Below are positions 1-6,868 of a stretch of DNA of 8,451 nucleotides, one piece after another (position 1 is the first letter of the stretch; each line of letters opens with the position of its first letter). Location of the stretch: positions 1 through 8,451 of the forward strand of contig CALDMQ010000176.1 of NCBI GenBank assembly GCA_937917505.1. Reading direction: 5' to 3'. Source of the stretch: an uncultured Erysipelotrichaceae bacterium. Its GTDB lineage: Bacteria > Bacillota_I > Bacilli_A > Erysipelotrichales > Coprobacillaceae. Below the pieces are notes generated by a model. That model had not been told where the DNA came from and did no database searches. It worked only from the letters and a program-made list of their open reading frames with translations. The position numbers were made by a program, and so were the translations under genes.

Positions 1-351
1 AAAAAGATTAAAGAAAAATATCCTAATCAATTATTTATGGCTGACTGTAGTACAATTGAGGAAGCTTTACATGCTGATGAAATTGGATTTGATTTTATAG
101 GAACAACTCTTGTAGGGTATACAAATCAAAGTAGAAATGATCACATTGAAGAGAATGATTTTGAAATAATAAGAAAAATCTTAGAACAAGTTAAACATCC
201 AGTTATTGCTGAAGGAAATATTGATACACCTCAAAAAGCGAAAAGAGTATTAGAATTGGGATGTTATAGTGTTGTTGTGGGTTCTATCATTACCCGCCCA
301 CAAATTATTACAAAAAGATTTGTTGATGAAATAGAAGGAGGAAATAAATAA
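1..351 (+). CDS. nanE: N-acetylmannosamine-6-phosphate 2-epimerase, 5'-truncated by window edge
   Basis: The frame is open from base 1, so this is the C-terminal 116 residues of a protein that normally has about 225-235. NanE is a cytoplasmic TIM-barrel enzyme that interconverts ManNAc-6-phosphate and GlcNAc-6-phosphate, the step that brings sialic acid or ManNAc into amino-sugar catabolism. Family motifs seen here are MADCSTIEEA, GFDFIGTTLVGYT, VIAEGNIDTP and VVVGSIITRP followed by ITKRFV. The Glu of the AEG motif (codon 211-213) is the active-site Glu known for the family; the catalytic Lys would lie upstream of the window. The C-terminus looks complete. Its TAA stop shares its last base with the ATG of the permease gene, and the GGAGG for that gene lies within the nanE end. 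No truncation other than the window edge is seen. Confidence 0.93.
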   Translation, partial: KKIKEKYPNQLFMADCSTIEEALHADEIGFDFIGTTLVGYTNQSRNDHIEENDFEIIRKILEQVKHPVIAEGNIDTPQKAKRVLELGCYSVVVGSIITRPQIITKRFVDEIEGGNK

Positions 352-1637
352 TGAATAAATTTATGGATAGTTTAGCAGGTAAAATGTTACCATTTGCTGA
401 AGCTTTATCAAAAAATAAATATTTAAGTGCTATTCGTAACTCATTTATTACAATTATGCCTATTGTTATAGGATGTTCACTTTGTACTTTATTGAATTGT
501 GTTTTCTTAGGAGAAGGAAATTATTTTGATAAATGGTTTGGATTCCAAGGACTAGAAATCATGAGTGCATTAGGCGCTATTGGTAGTGCTGGTATGAGCA
601 TCATGACATTACTTATTGTATTCTTAGTTGCTAAAAACTTAGCAAGATCTTATAACTTAGATACAGATACAGTATCAGTAACAGCTGTTGTAGCATTTTT
701 AACAATCACTACATTTGGGGCTGATGAAACACTTGGAGAAGTTATTCAAACTTATTATCTCGGTGCTGCAGGTTTATTTACAGGTTTCATTGCTGCAATT
801 GCTACAGTAGAAATTATGCGTAAGTTAATGAATGTTAAAGCACTTATTATTAAAATGCCAGAATCTGTTCCTACTGGTATTGCAAGAAGTTTTAACAGTA
901 TGATTCCTACCATTTTAACAATGCTTATTTTTGGTATCGTAAGATTTATCACAAATGCAGTTGGTTTACCTTTAAATGATTTGATTTTTAATTTCTTACA
1001 ACAACCATTAGCAGCAATTGTAACATCACCAGTTGGAATTGTATTAATTTATGTATTTTATATGTTATTATGGGGATTTGGTATCCATTCAGCTTATATT
1101 ATTGGAACACCAATTCTTGAGCCAATTTATCTTGCAAATTTAACAACAAATATTGCGTTTATGACAAACCAAGCAGGAGATCCTGCAGTTTTAACAAAAC
1201 CATTTGTGGATTCATTCATGTTCATGGGTGGTGCCGGAAATATGTTAGCTTTAATTATTGCAATTATGCTTGTATCTAAACGTAAAGATTATAAACAAAT
1301 TTCAAAATTGGGATTTGTTCCAGCTTTATTCAATATTTCTGAACCTATCATGTTTGGATTACCTGTTGTTATGAACCCAATTTTAATTATTCCTATGATT
1401 CTTGTTACAATTGCAGGATTAGGAATCGGATATTTAGCAACTATTTTAGGATTTATGCCTTATACATTTGTTGCAACACCTTGGACAACACCACCTTTAG
1501 TGGGAGCATTCCTTGCAACTGGAGGAAGTTTTGGAGCATTGTTAAGTGCCTTGGTTGCATTAGTTGTATCAGTTCTTATTTATATGCCATTTGTAAAAGC
1601 AATGGATAAAGCAGAAATTGTAGATGATAAACAATGA
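351..1637 (+). CDS. PTS lactose/cellobiose-family EIIC permease
   Basis: A 428-residue integral membrane protein with repeated hydrophobic segments, for example around residues 30-52, 82-95, 139-155, 183-200, 228-241, 298-308, 338-365 and 383-412. It is the membrane channel of a phosphoenolpyruvate-dependent sugar PTS, which translocates the sugar while it is phosphorylated by a partner EIIB. Diagnostic lac-family blocks are MPESVPTGIARSF (169-181), WGFGIHSAYIIG (241-252, His246), FMGGAGNMLAL (291-301) and FNISEPIMFGLPVVMNP (327-343, Glu331). The conserved His and Glu are the expected sugar-binding and translocation residues. Length fits a stand-alone EIIC (about 420-450); no EIIA or EIIB domain is fused. 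The start is set by GGAGG at 337-341, nine bases upstream, and by the one-base overlap with nanE. It ends in an ATGA overlap with the HAD gene. Substrate cannot be read from sequence; the neighbours suggest a beta-glycoside or amino-sugar disaccharide. Confidence 0.93.
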   Translation: MNKFMDSLAGKMLPFAEALSKNKYLSAIRNSFITIMPIVIGCSLCTLLNCVFLGEGNYFDKWFGFQGLEIMSALGAIGSAGMSIMTLLIVFLVAKNLARSYNLDTDTVSVTAVVAFLTITTFGADETLGEVIQTYYLGAAGLFTGFIAAIATVEIMRKLMNVKALIIKMPESVPTGIARSFNSMIPTILTMLIFGIVRFITNAVGLPLNDLIFNFLQQPLAAIVTSPVGIVLIYVFYMLLWGFGIHSAYIIGTPILEPIYLANLTTNIAFMTNQAGDPAVLTKPFVDSFMFMGGAGNMLALIIAIMLVSKRKDYKQISKLGFVPALFNISEPIMFGLPVVMNPILIIPMILVTIAGLGIGYLATILGFMPYTFVATPWTTPPLVGAFLATGGSFGALLSALVALVVSVLIYMPFVKAMDKAEIVDDKQ

Positions 1638-2374
1638 AAGTTATAGTATTTGATTTAGATGGAACTTTAATTAATGGGAAAAATGAAGTTATTGGAGGAG
1701 AGAAGACAATTCAACTTCTCCATAAACTTCAATCTCTTGATTATAAATTAGCAATTTGTACTGGTCGTTTAGATCATGATATTGTTGCTATTAATGATAA
1801 ATTTCAATTAGGAATAGATGAAAGAATTTCGCAAAACGGAGCAGTGTTCTATCAAGGAAATCACCAAGAGGCAAATTTATTAAAAACATCTACAGCATTA
1901 AAAGTGAATCAACTTCTTGATAGATTTCCAGTAAGAGTTGAGATGAATACGATTTCTAATAGATATTGGAAAAGTCCAAGAGACCCAGATTTTCCAAAAG
2001 AATTTTATGATTCATCAATCATTAGAGAAGATTTTTCTTCAGTTATACCTTATCAACCAATTGTTTTGTTTTTGATAGTAGGTGATCATGAGTCTTTAAA
2101 AGAGATCCAAATGATTGTTAAAGAAAATATTAAAGATGTAGATGTTATTTTTACAAGTCAAACATCTTTAGAAATAGTGAGTCAGCATGTTTCAAAAGGA
2201 GAAGCTGTACATACTATGTACCCTGATGCAAAAATATATGCTATTGGTGATAGTGAAAGTGATTTATCAATGAAAAAATATGCAGATAGATTTTTCTATA
2301 TAGGACATGATGAATCAGGAGTAGAAAATGTTGTTGATATTTATCAAGCATTAAAAATGATAGTTGAAGAATAA
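1634..2374 (+). CDS. Cof-type HAD-superfamily (IIB) hydrolase, probable sugar phosphatase
   Basis: A 246-residue cytoplasmic phosphatase of the haloacid dehalogenase superfamily. Motif I is FDLDGTLI at residues 6-13, with nucleophile Asp7 and general acid/base Asp9. Motif II is ICTGR at 41-45 (Thr43), followed by the SQNGAVFY stretch (66-73) typical of Cof-like members. Motif III is Lys188 in SKGEA. Motif IV is GDSESDLSM at 205-213 (Asp206, Asp210), binding Mg2+. Residues of about 80-180 would form the C2 cap that sets specificity. Length is slightly short for Cof proteins (about 260-280) but all catalytic motifs are intact. The gene is coupled to the permease by an ATGA overlap, which suggests it dephosphorylates a sugar phosphate generated by the PTS or relieves sugar-phosphate stress. 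The exact substrate cannot be predicted. A hairpin with a T run follows its stop codon. Confidence 0.9.
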   Translation: MKVIVFDLDGTLINGKNEVIGGEKTIQLLHKLQSLDYKLAICTGRLDHDIVAINDKFQLGIDERISQNGAVFYQGNHQEANLLKTSTALKVNQLLDRFPVRVEMNTISNRYWKSPRDPDFPKEFYDSSIIREDFSSVIPYQPIVLFLIVGDHESLKEIQMIVKENIKDVDVIFTSQTSLEIVSQHVSKGEAVHTMYPDAKIYAIGDSESDLSMKKYADRFFYIGHDESGVENVVDIYQALKMIVEE

Positions 2375-2380
2375 GAAAGG

Positions 2381-2412
2381 TTTTTATTCTCCTTAGGAGA
2401 ATAAAAATTTTT
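2381..2412 (+). terminator. Intercistronic hairpin with T run: internal terminator or attenuator
   Basis: TTTTTATTCTCC (2381-2392) is followed by TTA and then its exact complement GGAGAATAAAAA (2396-2407), giving a 12-bp perfect stem with a 3-base loop. Five T (2408-2412) follow directly, and the stretch remains T-rich to 2419. It lies 6 bases after the HAD stop codon and ends 22 bases before the DUF4127 start. The stem base is AU-only, so it may terminate only partly, reducing expression of the downstream genes, or it may serve as a 3' stabilising or processing site. No promoter for the downstream gene was recognised in the 60-base gap, so read-through is expected. Confidence 0.6.
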
Positions 2413-2424
2413 CTTATTCTAGAT

Positions 2425-2429
2425 GGAGG
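2425..2429 (+). promoter_or_regulatory. Shine-Dalgarno that sets the DUF4127 start
   Basis: GGAGG at 2425-2429 lies five bases before the ATG at 2435. An earlier in-frame ATG at 2423 overlaps this site and has only T-rich sequence upstream, so translation almost certainly starts at 2435. Starting there also places the conserved MKILYLPLDERP stretch at the exact N-terminus, as is usual for this family. Confidence 0.85.
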
Positions 2430-2434
2430 AAATT

Positions 2435-3910
2435 ATGAAAATATTATATTTACCATTAGATGAGCGACCTTGTAATTATGTCTATCCACAGATGATAGCA
2501 TCATCTAATATGTCAATTGATTTAGAAATACCATCTTTAGATATTTTACCTAAAAAGAAAATACCGGCAGATTTTTCTCATATACAGAATTATTTAATTA
2601 ATCATGTAAATGATAAAGATGTTCTTGTTATTGCATTGGATATGCTTTTGTATGGTGGATTAATTCCATCAAGACTTCACTATTTAAAGTTAGAAGAATT
2701 AATGAAAAGATTAGAAATATTAAGAACATTAAAAGAAAGAAATCCTCAATTAAAAATATATGCATTTGAATGTATTATGAGGTGTCCACAATATGATTCT
2801 AGTGAAGAAGAACCGGATTATTATGAACAATATGGATATGCTTTATTTAAGAAAAAATATTTAGAAAATAAAAAAGAAAGAGAAACTTTAACTGAAGAAG
2901 AAGAAAAGGAATTGAATTCAATTGAAATTCCAGACAATATTGTTAAGGACTATGTGCAAAGACGTGATATTAATTGTCAAATGAATCAAAAAACTTTAGA
3001 GTTTCTTGAAGAAGGAATTATTGATTTCTTAGTTATTCCACAAGATGATTCTTCACCTTATGGTTATACAGCAATAGACCAAGGAAAGATTTTACAAGAA
3101 ATCAAAAATAAACATTTAGAATTAAAAACAATGGTTTATCCAGGTGCTGATGAAGTTGGTTTATCATTGATGGCGAGAGCATATAATGAATATCATCACT
3201 TTGTACCTAAAATTTATCCATTTTATGCATCAACTTTAGGACCTTCTATTGTGCCATTGTATGAAGATCGCCCAATGTTTGAAAGTTTAAAATCACATAT
3301 TTTAGTCACTGGTGCAAGATTAGTGAATGATGAAAATCAGGCTCATTTGATACTTGCGATTAATAGTCCAGGTAAATTTATGCAAGAGTCTTTTGAAAGC
3401 AAAGATGTGACTTATTCAAGTTATCGTCAATTATTAAATTTTGTATATCAAATTGAAAGTTATGTGAAACAAGGAAAGAATGTAGCGTTAATAGATAGTG
3501 CTTTTGCGAATGGTGGAGACTTGGAATTGATTCATTATTTAGATGAATTAGATTTATTAGATGAACTTAAGGGCTATGCAGGATGGAATACAAATTGTAA
3601 TACGACAGGAACTGTTTTAGCTCAAGCAGAGTTAGGTCGAGAAGCAATTTCAAATACGATTTACCATATTATTGAAGATGCATTCTACCAAGCAAAAGTG
3701 CGTAAAATGATTATTGATCATGATCTTCGTGAATTAGGATTATCATATTATGATTTCAAAGATAAGCAAGATGTTGTAGAGGATAGAATTGGGGCAGCGT
3801 TATTGCGTGAATATAAAAATCTTAAACTTTCTTTGAAATATCCAATAGAAAAAATAGAAGTGACTATGCCTTGGAAAAGAATGTTTGAAATAGGAGTTAA
3901 AATCAAATGA
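2435..3910 (+). CDS. DUF4127 family protein of unknown function
   Basis: A 491-residue soluble protein without signal peptide or membrane segment, recognised as DUF4127 by its conserved blocks. Numbered from the ATG at 2435, these are PLDERPCNY (7-15), ALDMLLYGGLIPSR (67-80), QDDSSPYG (203-210), PGADEVGL (236-243), DSAFANGGD (354-362), GWNTNCNTTG (383-392) and a closing MPWKRMFEIG. The many invariant Asp, Glu, Arg and Asn residues look like an active site, so it is probably an enzyme, but I know of no assigned reaction. Residues 140-180 are a charged, Glu/Lys-rich helical stretch. Full length is consistent with the family (about 500). Its stop overlaps the start of the SGNH esterase gene (ATGA), so the two are likely made together, and the operon places it in sugar catabolism. 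Possible roles are a carbohydrate hydrolase, lyase or epimerase; this is speculation. Confidence 0.88.
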   Translation: MKILYLPLDERPCNYVYPQMIASSNMSIDLEIPSLDILPKKKIPADFSHIQNYLINHVNDKDVLVIALDMLLYGGLIPSRLHYLKLEELMKRLEILRTLKERNPQLKIYAFECIMRCPQYDSSEEEPDYYEQYGYALFKKKYLENKKERETLTEEEEKELNSIEIPDNIVKDYVQRRDINCQMNQKTLEFLEEGIIDFLVIPQDDSSPYGYTAIDQGKILQEIKNKHLELKTMVYPGADEVGLSLMARAYNEYHHFVPKIYPFYASTLGPSIVPLYEDRPMFESLKSHILVTGARLVNDENQAHLILAINSPGKFMQESFESKDVTYSSYRQLLNFVYQIESYVKQGKNVALIDSAFANGGDLELIHYLDELDLLDELKGYAGWNTNCNTTGTVLAQAELGREAISNTIYHIIEDAFYQAKVRKMIIDHDLRELGLSYYDFKDKQDVVEDRIGAALLREYKNLKLSLKYPIEKIEVTMPWKRMFEIGVKIK

Positions 3911-4548
3911 GAGAATCTATGATTTATAATCCATGTATTTATCAATTACGAGAAAAATCATTACGTCGTATGCTTGATATAATTGAACAAAGAAAAAAGG
4001 CGTTATCAAATGGTTTAGTGCTATTTGGTGATTCTATTTTCGAACTTTATGATGTAAAAAATTTTATATCTAGTGATTCTATATATAATTGTGGAATAGG
4101 TGGGGCATCGACAGATGAATTATTGTGGTTTATTGATGAAGCAGTTATTAAATATCAACCATCAAAAGTGATTTTACATGTTGGAACAAATGATTTAGGA
4201 AATACAGCGATGAACTCTCCAAGAAAAATTGCTATGAACATTGCATTAATGACAAATATCATTCATAAGAATTTACCAAAGTGTCAAATTTATGTTTTTT
4301 CTCCCTTACCATGTATAGAATCTAAACAAGATTATTATCATGTGAATGGTATAAGATGTAATCGTTTTATTCAAGATATTACAGTTTTCTTGGAAGAATA
4401 TGTAGATTATGCTCAAATTGTTCATGTGTTTGATGAGTTTATGAATGATGATGAGACAAATGAAGCTCTTTATAGTGATGCACTTCATCCTAACAGTTTA
4501 GGTTACAAGATTATTACAAAAAAAATATTAGAAATAATGAACTTGTGA
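3907..4548 (+). CDS. SGNH/GDSL-type hydrolase, probable carbohydrate O-deacylase
   Basis: A 213-residue protein with all four SGNH blocks: FGDSIFE (nucleophile Ser43), CGIGGAS (oxyanion Gly65), HVGTNDL (oxyanion Asn95) and DALHPNSLGY (Asp191 and His194 completing the triad). This arrangement resembles the platelet-activating-factor acetylhydrolase-like and sugar-esterase branch, enzymes that remove acetyl or other short acyl groups. There is no N-terminal signal peptide (it starts MRESMIYNPCIYQLREKS), so it acts in the cytoplasm, on an imported or intracellular substrate. The ATG at 3907 overlaps the DUF4127 stop (ATGA) and has AGGAG at 3892-3896, ten bases upstream. An alternative ATG at 3919 has a poorer ribosome binding site. 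The operon suggests removal of O-acyl groups from a sugar or sugar phosphate; the actual acyl group and sugar are unknown. Confidence 0.9.
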   Translation: MRESMIYNPCIYQLREKSLRRMLDIIEQRKKALSNGLVLFGDSIFELYDVKNFISSDSIYNCGIGGASTDELLWFIDEAVIKYQPSKVILHVGTNDLGNTAMNSPRKIAMNIALMTNIIHKNLPKCQIYVFSPLPCIESKQDYYHVNGIRCNRFIQDITVFLEEYVDYAQIVHVFDEFMNDDETNEALYSDALHPNSLGYKIITKKILEIMNL

Positions 4549-4570
4549 TACAATAAAATAGGTGATGTGA

Positions 4571-5311
4571 ATGAACAATTATTTGATAAGTACAAAAACA
4601 ATCATTAAAGAAAAGTATCATCTTTTTACTCAAGTAGAGAAAGTGATTGCTGATTACTTTTTGTCTGAAGATATTGATGATTTTTCTAGTAAAACTGTTT
4701 CACAGAAACTTTATGTGTCTGAAGCATCTTTATCTCGATTTGCAAAGAAATTGGGATTCAGTGGTTATCGTGAGTTCGTATTTTCATATAATTCTAATTT
4801 GAAAGAGAGTAGGCGTTTAGATCAGTTAACAGAATTTGCTATTTACAAATATCAAGAGGTATTTGTTTATGGAATAGGTTCTAGTGCTATAGCCGCAAAA
4901 GAATTTTGTTTACGTTTTATACGCTTAGGATTAGATATTGAAGTTTTAGATAGTGGAGATAAGATAAGTTTAAATACAACCCGTGTTAATTCTGAGTGCC
5001 TTGTGATTGGTATTTCAGTCTCTGGACGTAATAAAGAAGTATTGAAAGGGTTAAAGGTGGCATATGAAAAAGGCGCTACAACAATCCTTTTGACTTCAGC
5101 ACTTATTGCAGAGAATGAAAAAATAACACATGAGATTGTATTGTTAGCACATTTGAAAAATATTACAGTTTCACATATTATTTCTCCACAAATTCCTGTT
5201 TTGATTATGATAGATGTTATTTATACACATTATTTAAATCATAATCAATCAGATAAGTTAGAATCTTTGAAACAAATATTAAATCAAATTGAATATAAAT
5301 TTGAAAAGTAG
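4571..5311 (+). CDS. MurR/RpiR-family transcriptional regulator (HTH plus SIS domain)
   Basis: A 246-residue DNA-binding regulator. The N-terminal HTH_6 domain spans about residues 1-77, with TQVEKVIADYFLSE (20-33) and the recognition region SEASLSRFAKKLGFSGYREF (50-69). The C-terminal SIS phosphosugar-binding domain shows VYGIGSSAIAAKEF (99-112) and VIGISVSGRNKEVL (145-158, the usual SxSG turn). RpiR proteins sense phosphosugars and mostly repress, sometimes activate, sugar operons. The linker between the HTH and SIS domains is short: the SIS glycine motif starts near residue 101, where members of about 280 residues have it near 130. The gene starts 22 bases after the esterase stop, and AGGTGA at 4560-4565 is a good Shine-Dalgarno. 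It is co-oriented inside the operon and so probably autoregulated. Likely ligands are a phosphorylated amino sugar or the imported disaccharide phosphate (inference). Confidence 0.93.
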   Translation: MNNYLISTKTIIKEKYHLFTQVEKVIADYFLSEDIDDFSSKTVSQKLYVSEASLSRFAKKLGFSGYREFVFSYNSNLKESRRLDQLTEFAIYKYQEVFVYGIGSSAIAAKEFCLRFIRLGLDIEVLDSGDKISLNTTRVNSECLVIGISVSGRNKEVLKGLKVAYEKGATTILLTSALIAENEKITHEIVLLAHLKNITVSHIISPQIPVLIMIDVIYTHYLNHNQSDKLESLKQILNQIEYKFEK

Positions 5312-5319
5312 GTGTATAT

Positions 5320-6711
5320 ATGCATATTGATTATCCTTTCTCTAATCATATGGTTTTACAAAGAAATAAAGATATTATTATGAGTGGTGAAGCTAAAGGT
5401 AAAGTTTTAACATTATCAATCAATCACCAAAAATATTACAGTGAAATTATTGATGGTCGATTTCGCGTTTGTGTTCATTTTAATCAAGCTGGGGGTCCTT
5501 ATGATATAGAGATTCAAAGTGAATATGAAAAAATGTTATTGAAAGATGTTTTTGTTGGAGATGTTTTTTTAGCAGCAGGACAATCCAACATGGAATTACC
5601 GCTTTTTCAAACACATGATGAAAAGAATGTTGATTATAGAGATAATATAAGAGTGCTTTATGTTCCTCAGTATACTTATCCTTTTTGTGATTCTTTTCAA
5701 GATTGGGAAGTTTATAATAAAGAAACAGCATTTCAGTATAGTGCTTTAATCGCAAGTTTTGTAAAACATTTAGATAGGGATATACCTATAGGTATTATTC
5801 TTAATTATAAAGGCGGAACAAGTGCATCATGTTGGATGAGTGAAAAATATTTAAAAAAGGATTCTCTTATTGAACAAGTTTATTGGAAACAATATTATGA
5901 AGGATTACCTTCGTTAGATGAACAAATACAAGAAACAAAGGATTATTATAAAAAATTTAACGATTATCAAGATAAACTAGAAAAGTATAAAAAAGAACAT
6001 ATGGATATGAGTTTGTCTGAAATTAAAGATATTATTGGACATACACCATGGCCACCACCTAAAGGTATTTATGATTATGGAAGACCAACGTGTTTATATG
6101 AGAATATGTTTTTAAAGACACTACATTATCCTATAAAAGCTATTTTGTATTATCAAGGTGAAGAAGATAGTGATAGGTATCAGTATTATGAAAGTTTGTT
6201 AGGTTTGTTAATTGATAATTGGCGAGAGGATTATAAAGAAGATATTCCATTTTTTATAGTACAGTTACCAGAGTATGATCATAGTCATTTTAGTGAAATA
6301 AGATTAGCTCAAAGAGAAGTGTGTTTAAAAAAGAAAAAGACATATCTTGTTGTATCATTAGGAACAGGAGATTCTACATATATTCATCCATTGTCTAAAA
6401 ATGAGTTGGGGAAACGTTTGGCTTATTCTGTAGAAAAGTATTTATATTATAAAGACACACCAGTTTCACCACTTATTCAAGAGGTTTGTGTTAATGAAAA
6501 TCAAGTTATTATTAAATTTGATCAAGTCTTATATGAAAAACAAGTTGAATTAATTGTAGATGGAGAATATGTGAAGGGAACCATTTGTAAAAATCAATTA
6601 ATTGTTCCTGTAAGTTCATATGATTATATTGCTTATGCATGTCAAGATGTACCAAATATTGAAATAATGAATAATGAAAAAATACCAACTTCACCATTTT
6701 TGATTCGATAG
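5320..6711 (+). CDS. Sialate O-acetylesterase-like protein (SASA family)
   Basis: A 463-residue esterase of the sialate O-acetylesterase family. It begins with the beta-sandwich part typical of the family (SNHMVLQRNKDIIMSGEA, 8-25; AGGPYDIEI, 57-65; DVFVGDVFLAAGQSNMELPL, 76-95). Ser89 in GQSNM is the nucleophile. YYQGEEDSD (277-285) is the block usually written YQGE, and IHPLSKNELGKRLA (355-368) supplies catalytic His356. A helical insertion lies around 195-240. In members I recall, the block before the His reads like DIHP and has an Asp further upstream; here it reads SLGTGDSTYIHP, so Asp351 may be the acid. No signal peptide is present, unlike many secreted members, so it probably acts in the cytoplasm on an imported O-acetylated sugar. 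Its start is eight bases past the regulator's stop, with TAGGTG at 5309-5314. Despite the name, sialic acid is not proven as the substrate; xylan- or other sugar-specific members exist. Confidence 0.88.
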   Translation: MHIDYPFSNHMVLQRNKDIIMSGEAKGKVLTLSINHQKYYSEIIDGRFRVCVHFNQAGGPYDIEIQSEYEKMLLKDVFVGDVFLAAGQSNMELPLFQTHDEKNVDYRDNIRVLYVPQYTYPFCDSFQDWEVYNKETAFQYSALIASFVKHLDRDIPIGIILNYKGGTSASCWMSEKYLKKDSLIEQVYWKQYYEGLPSLDEQIQETKDYYKKFNDYQDKLEKYKKEHMDMSLSEIKDIIGHTPWPPPKGIYDYGRPTCLYENMFLKTLHYPIKAILYYQGEEDSDRYQYYESLLGLLIDNWREDYKEDIPFFIVQLPEYDHSHFSEIRLAQREVCLKKKKTYLVVSLGTGDSTYIHPLSKNELGKRLAYSVEKYLYYKDTPVSPLIQEVCVNENQVIIKFDQVLYEKQVELIVDGEYVKGTICKNQLIVPVSSYDYIAYACQDVPNIEIMNNEKIPTSPFLIR

Positions 6712-6741
6712 AGGGATAGTTTTATAAACTATCTCTTTTTT
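6711..6741 (+). terminator. Intrinsic terminator closing the seven-gene cluster
   Basis: The stem GAGGGATAGTTT (6711-6722) pairs with AAACTATCTCTT (6726-6737) around a TAT loop. The inner eight pairs are perfect, the outer ones include G-U pairs, and six T (6736-6741) follow. It begins at the last base of the esterase stop codon. It separates the operon from the GH1 gene, which therefore likely needs its own promoter. Confidence 0.88.
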
Positions 6742-6767
6742 ATCATTTTAAAAATGGGTTAACAAAA

Positions 6768-6791
6768 GAATGTATCAATCGAATGTATCAA
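6768..6791. repeat. Tandem 11-base direct repeat upstream of the GH1 gene
   Basis: GAATGTATCAA occurs at 6768-6778 and again at 6781-6791, separated by TC, giving a 13-base period. It is 110-133 bases before the GH1 start, in the promoter-type gap. It may be a regulator site with two half-sites in direct orientation or a small duplication. Confidence 0.6.
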
Positions 6792-6802
6792 GAATTGGTC
6801 CC

Positions 6803-6840
6803 TGATATATTAGCAAATAAAACACTTTCATATCATGAAA
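6803..6840 (+). promoter_or_regulatory. Candidate extended -10 promoter and inverted-repeat operator
   Basis: TGATATATT at 6803-6811 fits an extended -10 (TGn plus TATATT); no good -35 is seen. Transcription would start near 6818. Immediately downstream is TTTCATATCATGAAA (6826-6840), a perfect six-base inverted repeat around ATC, well placed for repression. The RpiR-type regulator encoded at 4571-5311 is a possible binder. In sequence this AT-rich, short motifs arise by chance, so both calls are tentative. Confidence 0.35.
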
Positions 6841-6868
6841 ATAGAAAGAAATAAAAAGATAAATAACT

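Larger units (their letters stand above)
6720..6854 (+). pseudogene. Possible remnant coding sequence in the intergenic gap (doubtful)
   Basis: The frame is open from 6720 to a TAA at 6852-6854. From 6753 it reads NGLTKECINRMYQELVPD and then ILANKTLSYHENRKK. This has a protein-like composition, unlike the low-complexity Lys/Asn/Ile reading expected from AT-rich spacer. The only ATG (6783) lacks a Shine-Dalgarno and would give 23 residues. It could be the leftover 3' end of a gene lost by deletion, but I cannot name the family with confidence. Chance is a serious alternative. Confidence 0.2.

Noticed and set aside
755..952. Open minus-strand frame within the permease gene
   Set aside because: It is the antisense of the hydrophobic EIIC coding sequence, has no ribosome binding site that I can see and no recognisable motif.
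2423..2434. Upstream in-frame ATG at 2423 as the DUF4127 start
   Set aside because: It overlaps the Shine-Dalgarno GGAGG used by the ATG at 2435, and that later start gives the conserved MKILYLPLDERP N-terminus.
4526..4554. TACAAT with an upstream TG just before the regulator gene, as a private promoter
   Set aside because: The -35 region (TATTAG) is poor, and a start near 4561 would fall inside the Shine-Dalgarno, leaving almost no leader. Co-transcription with the esterase gene is simpler.
5480..5755. Open minus-strand frame of 91 codons opposite the SASA gene
   Set aside because: The sense-strand SASA frame carries clear catalytic motifs; the antisense peptide is a low-complexity His/Leu/Tyr/Lys-rich product of AT-rich codons read backwards.
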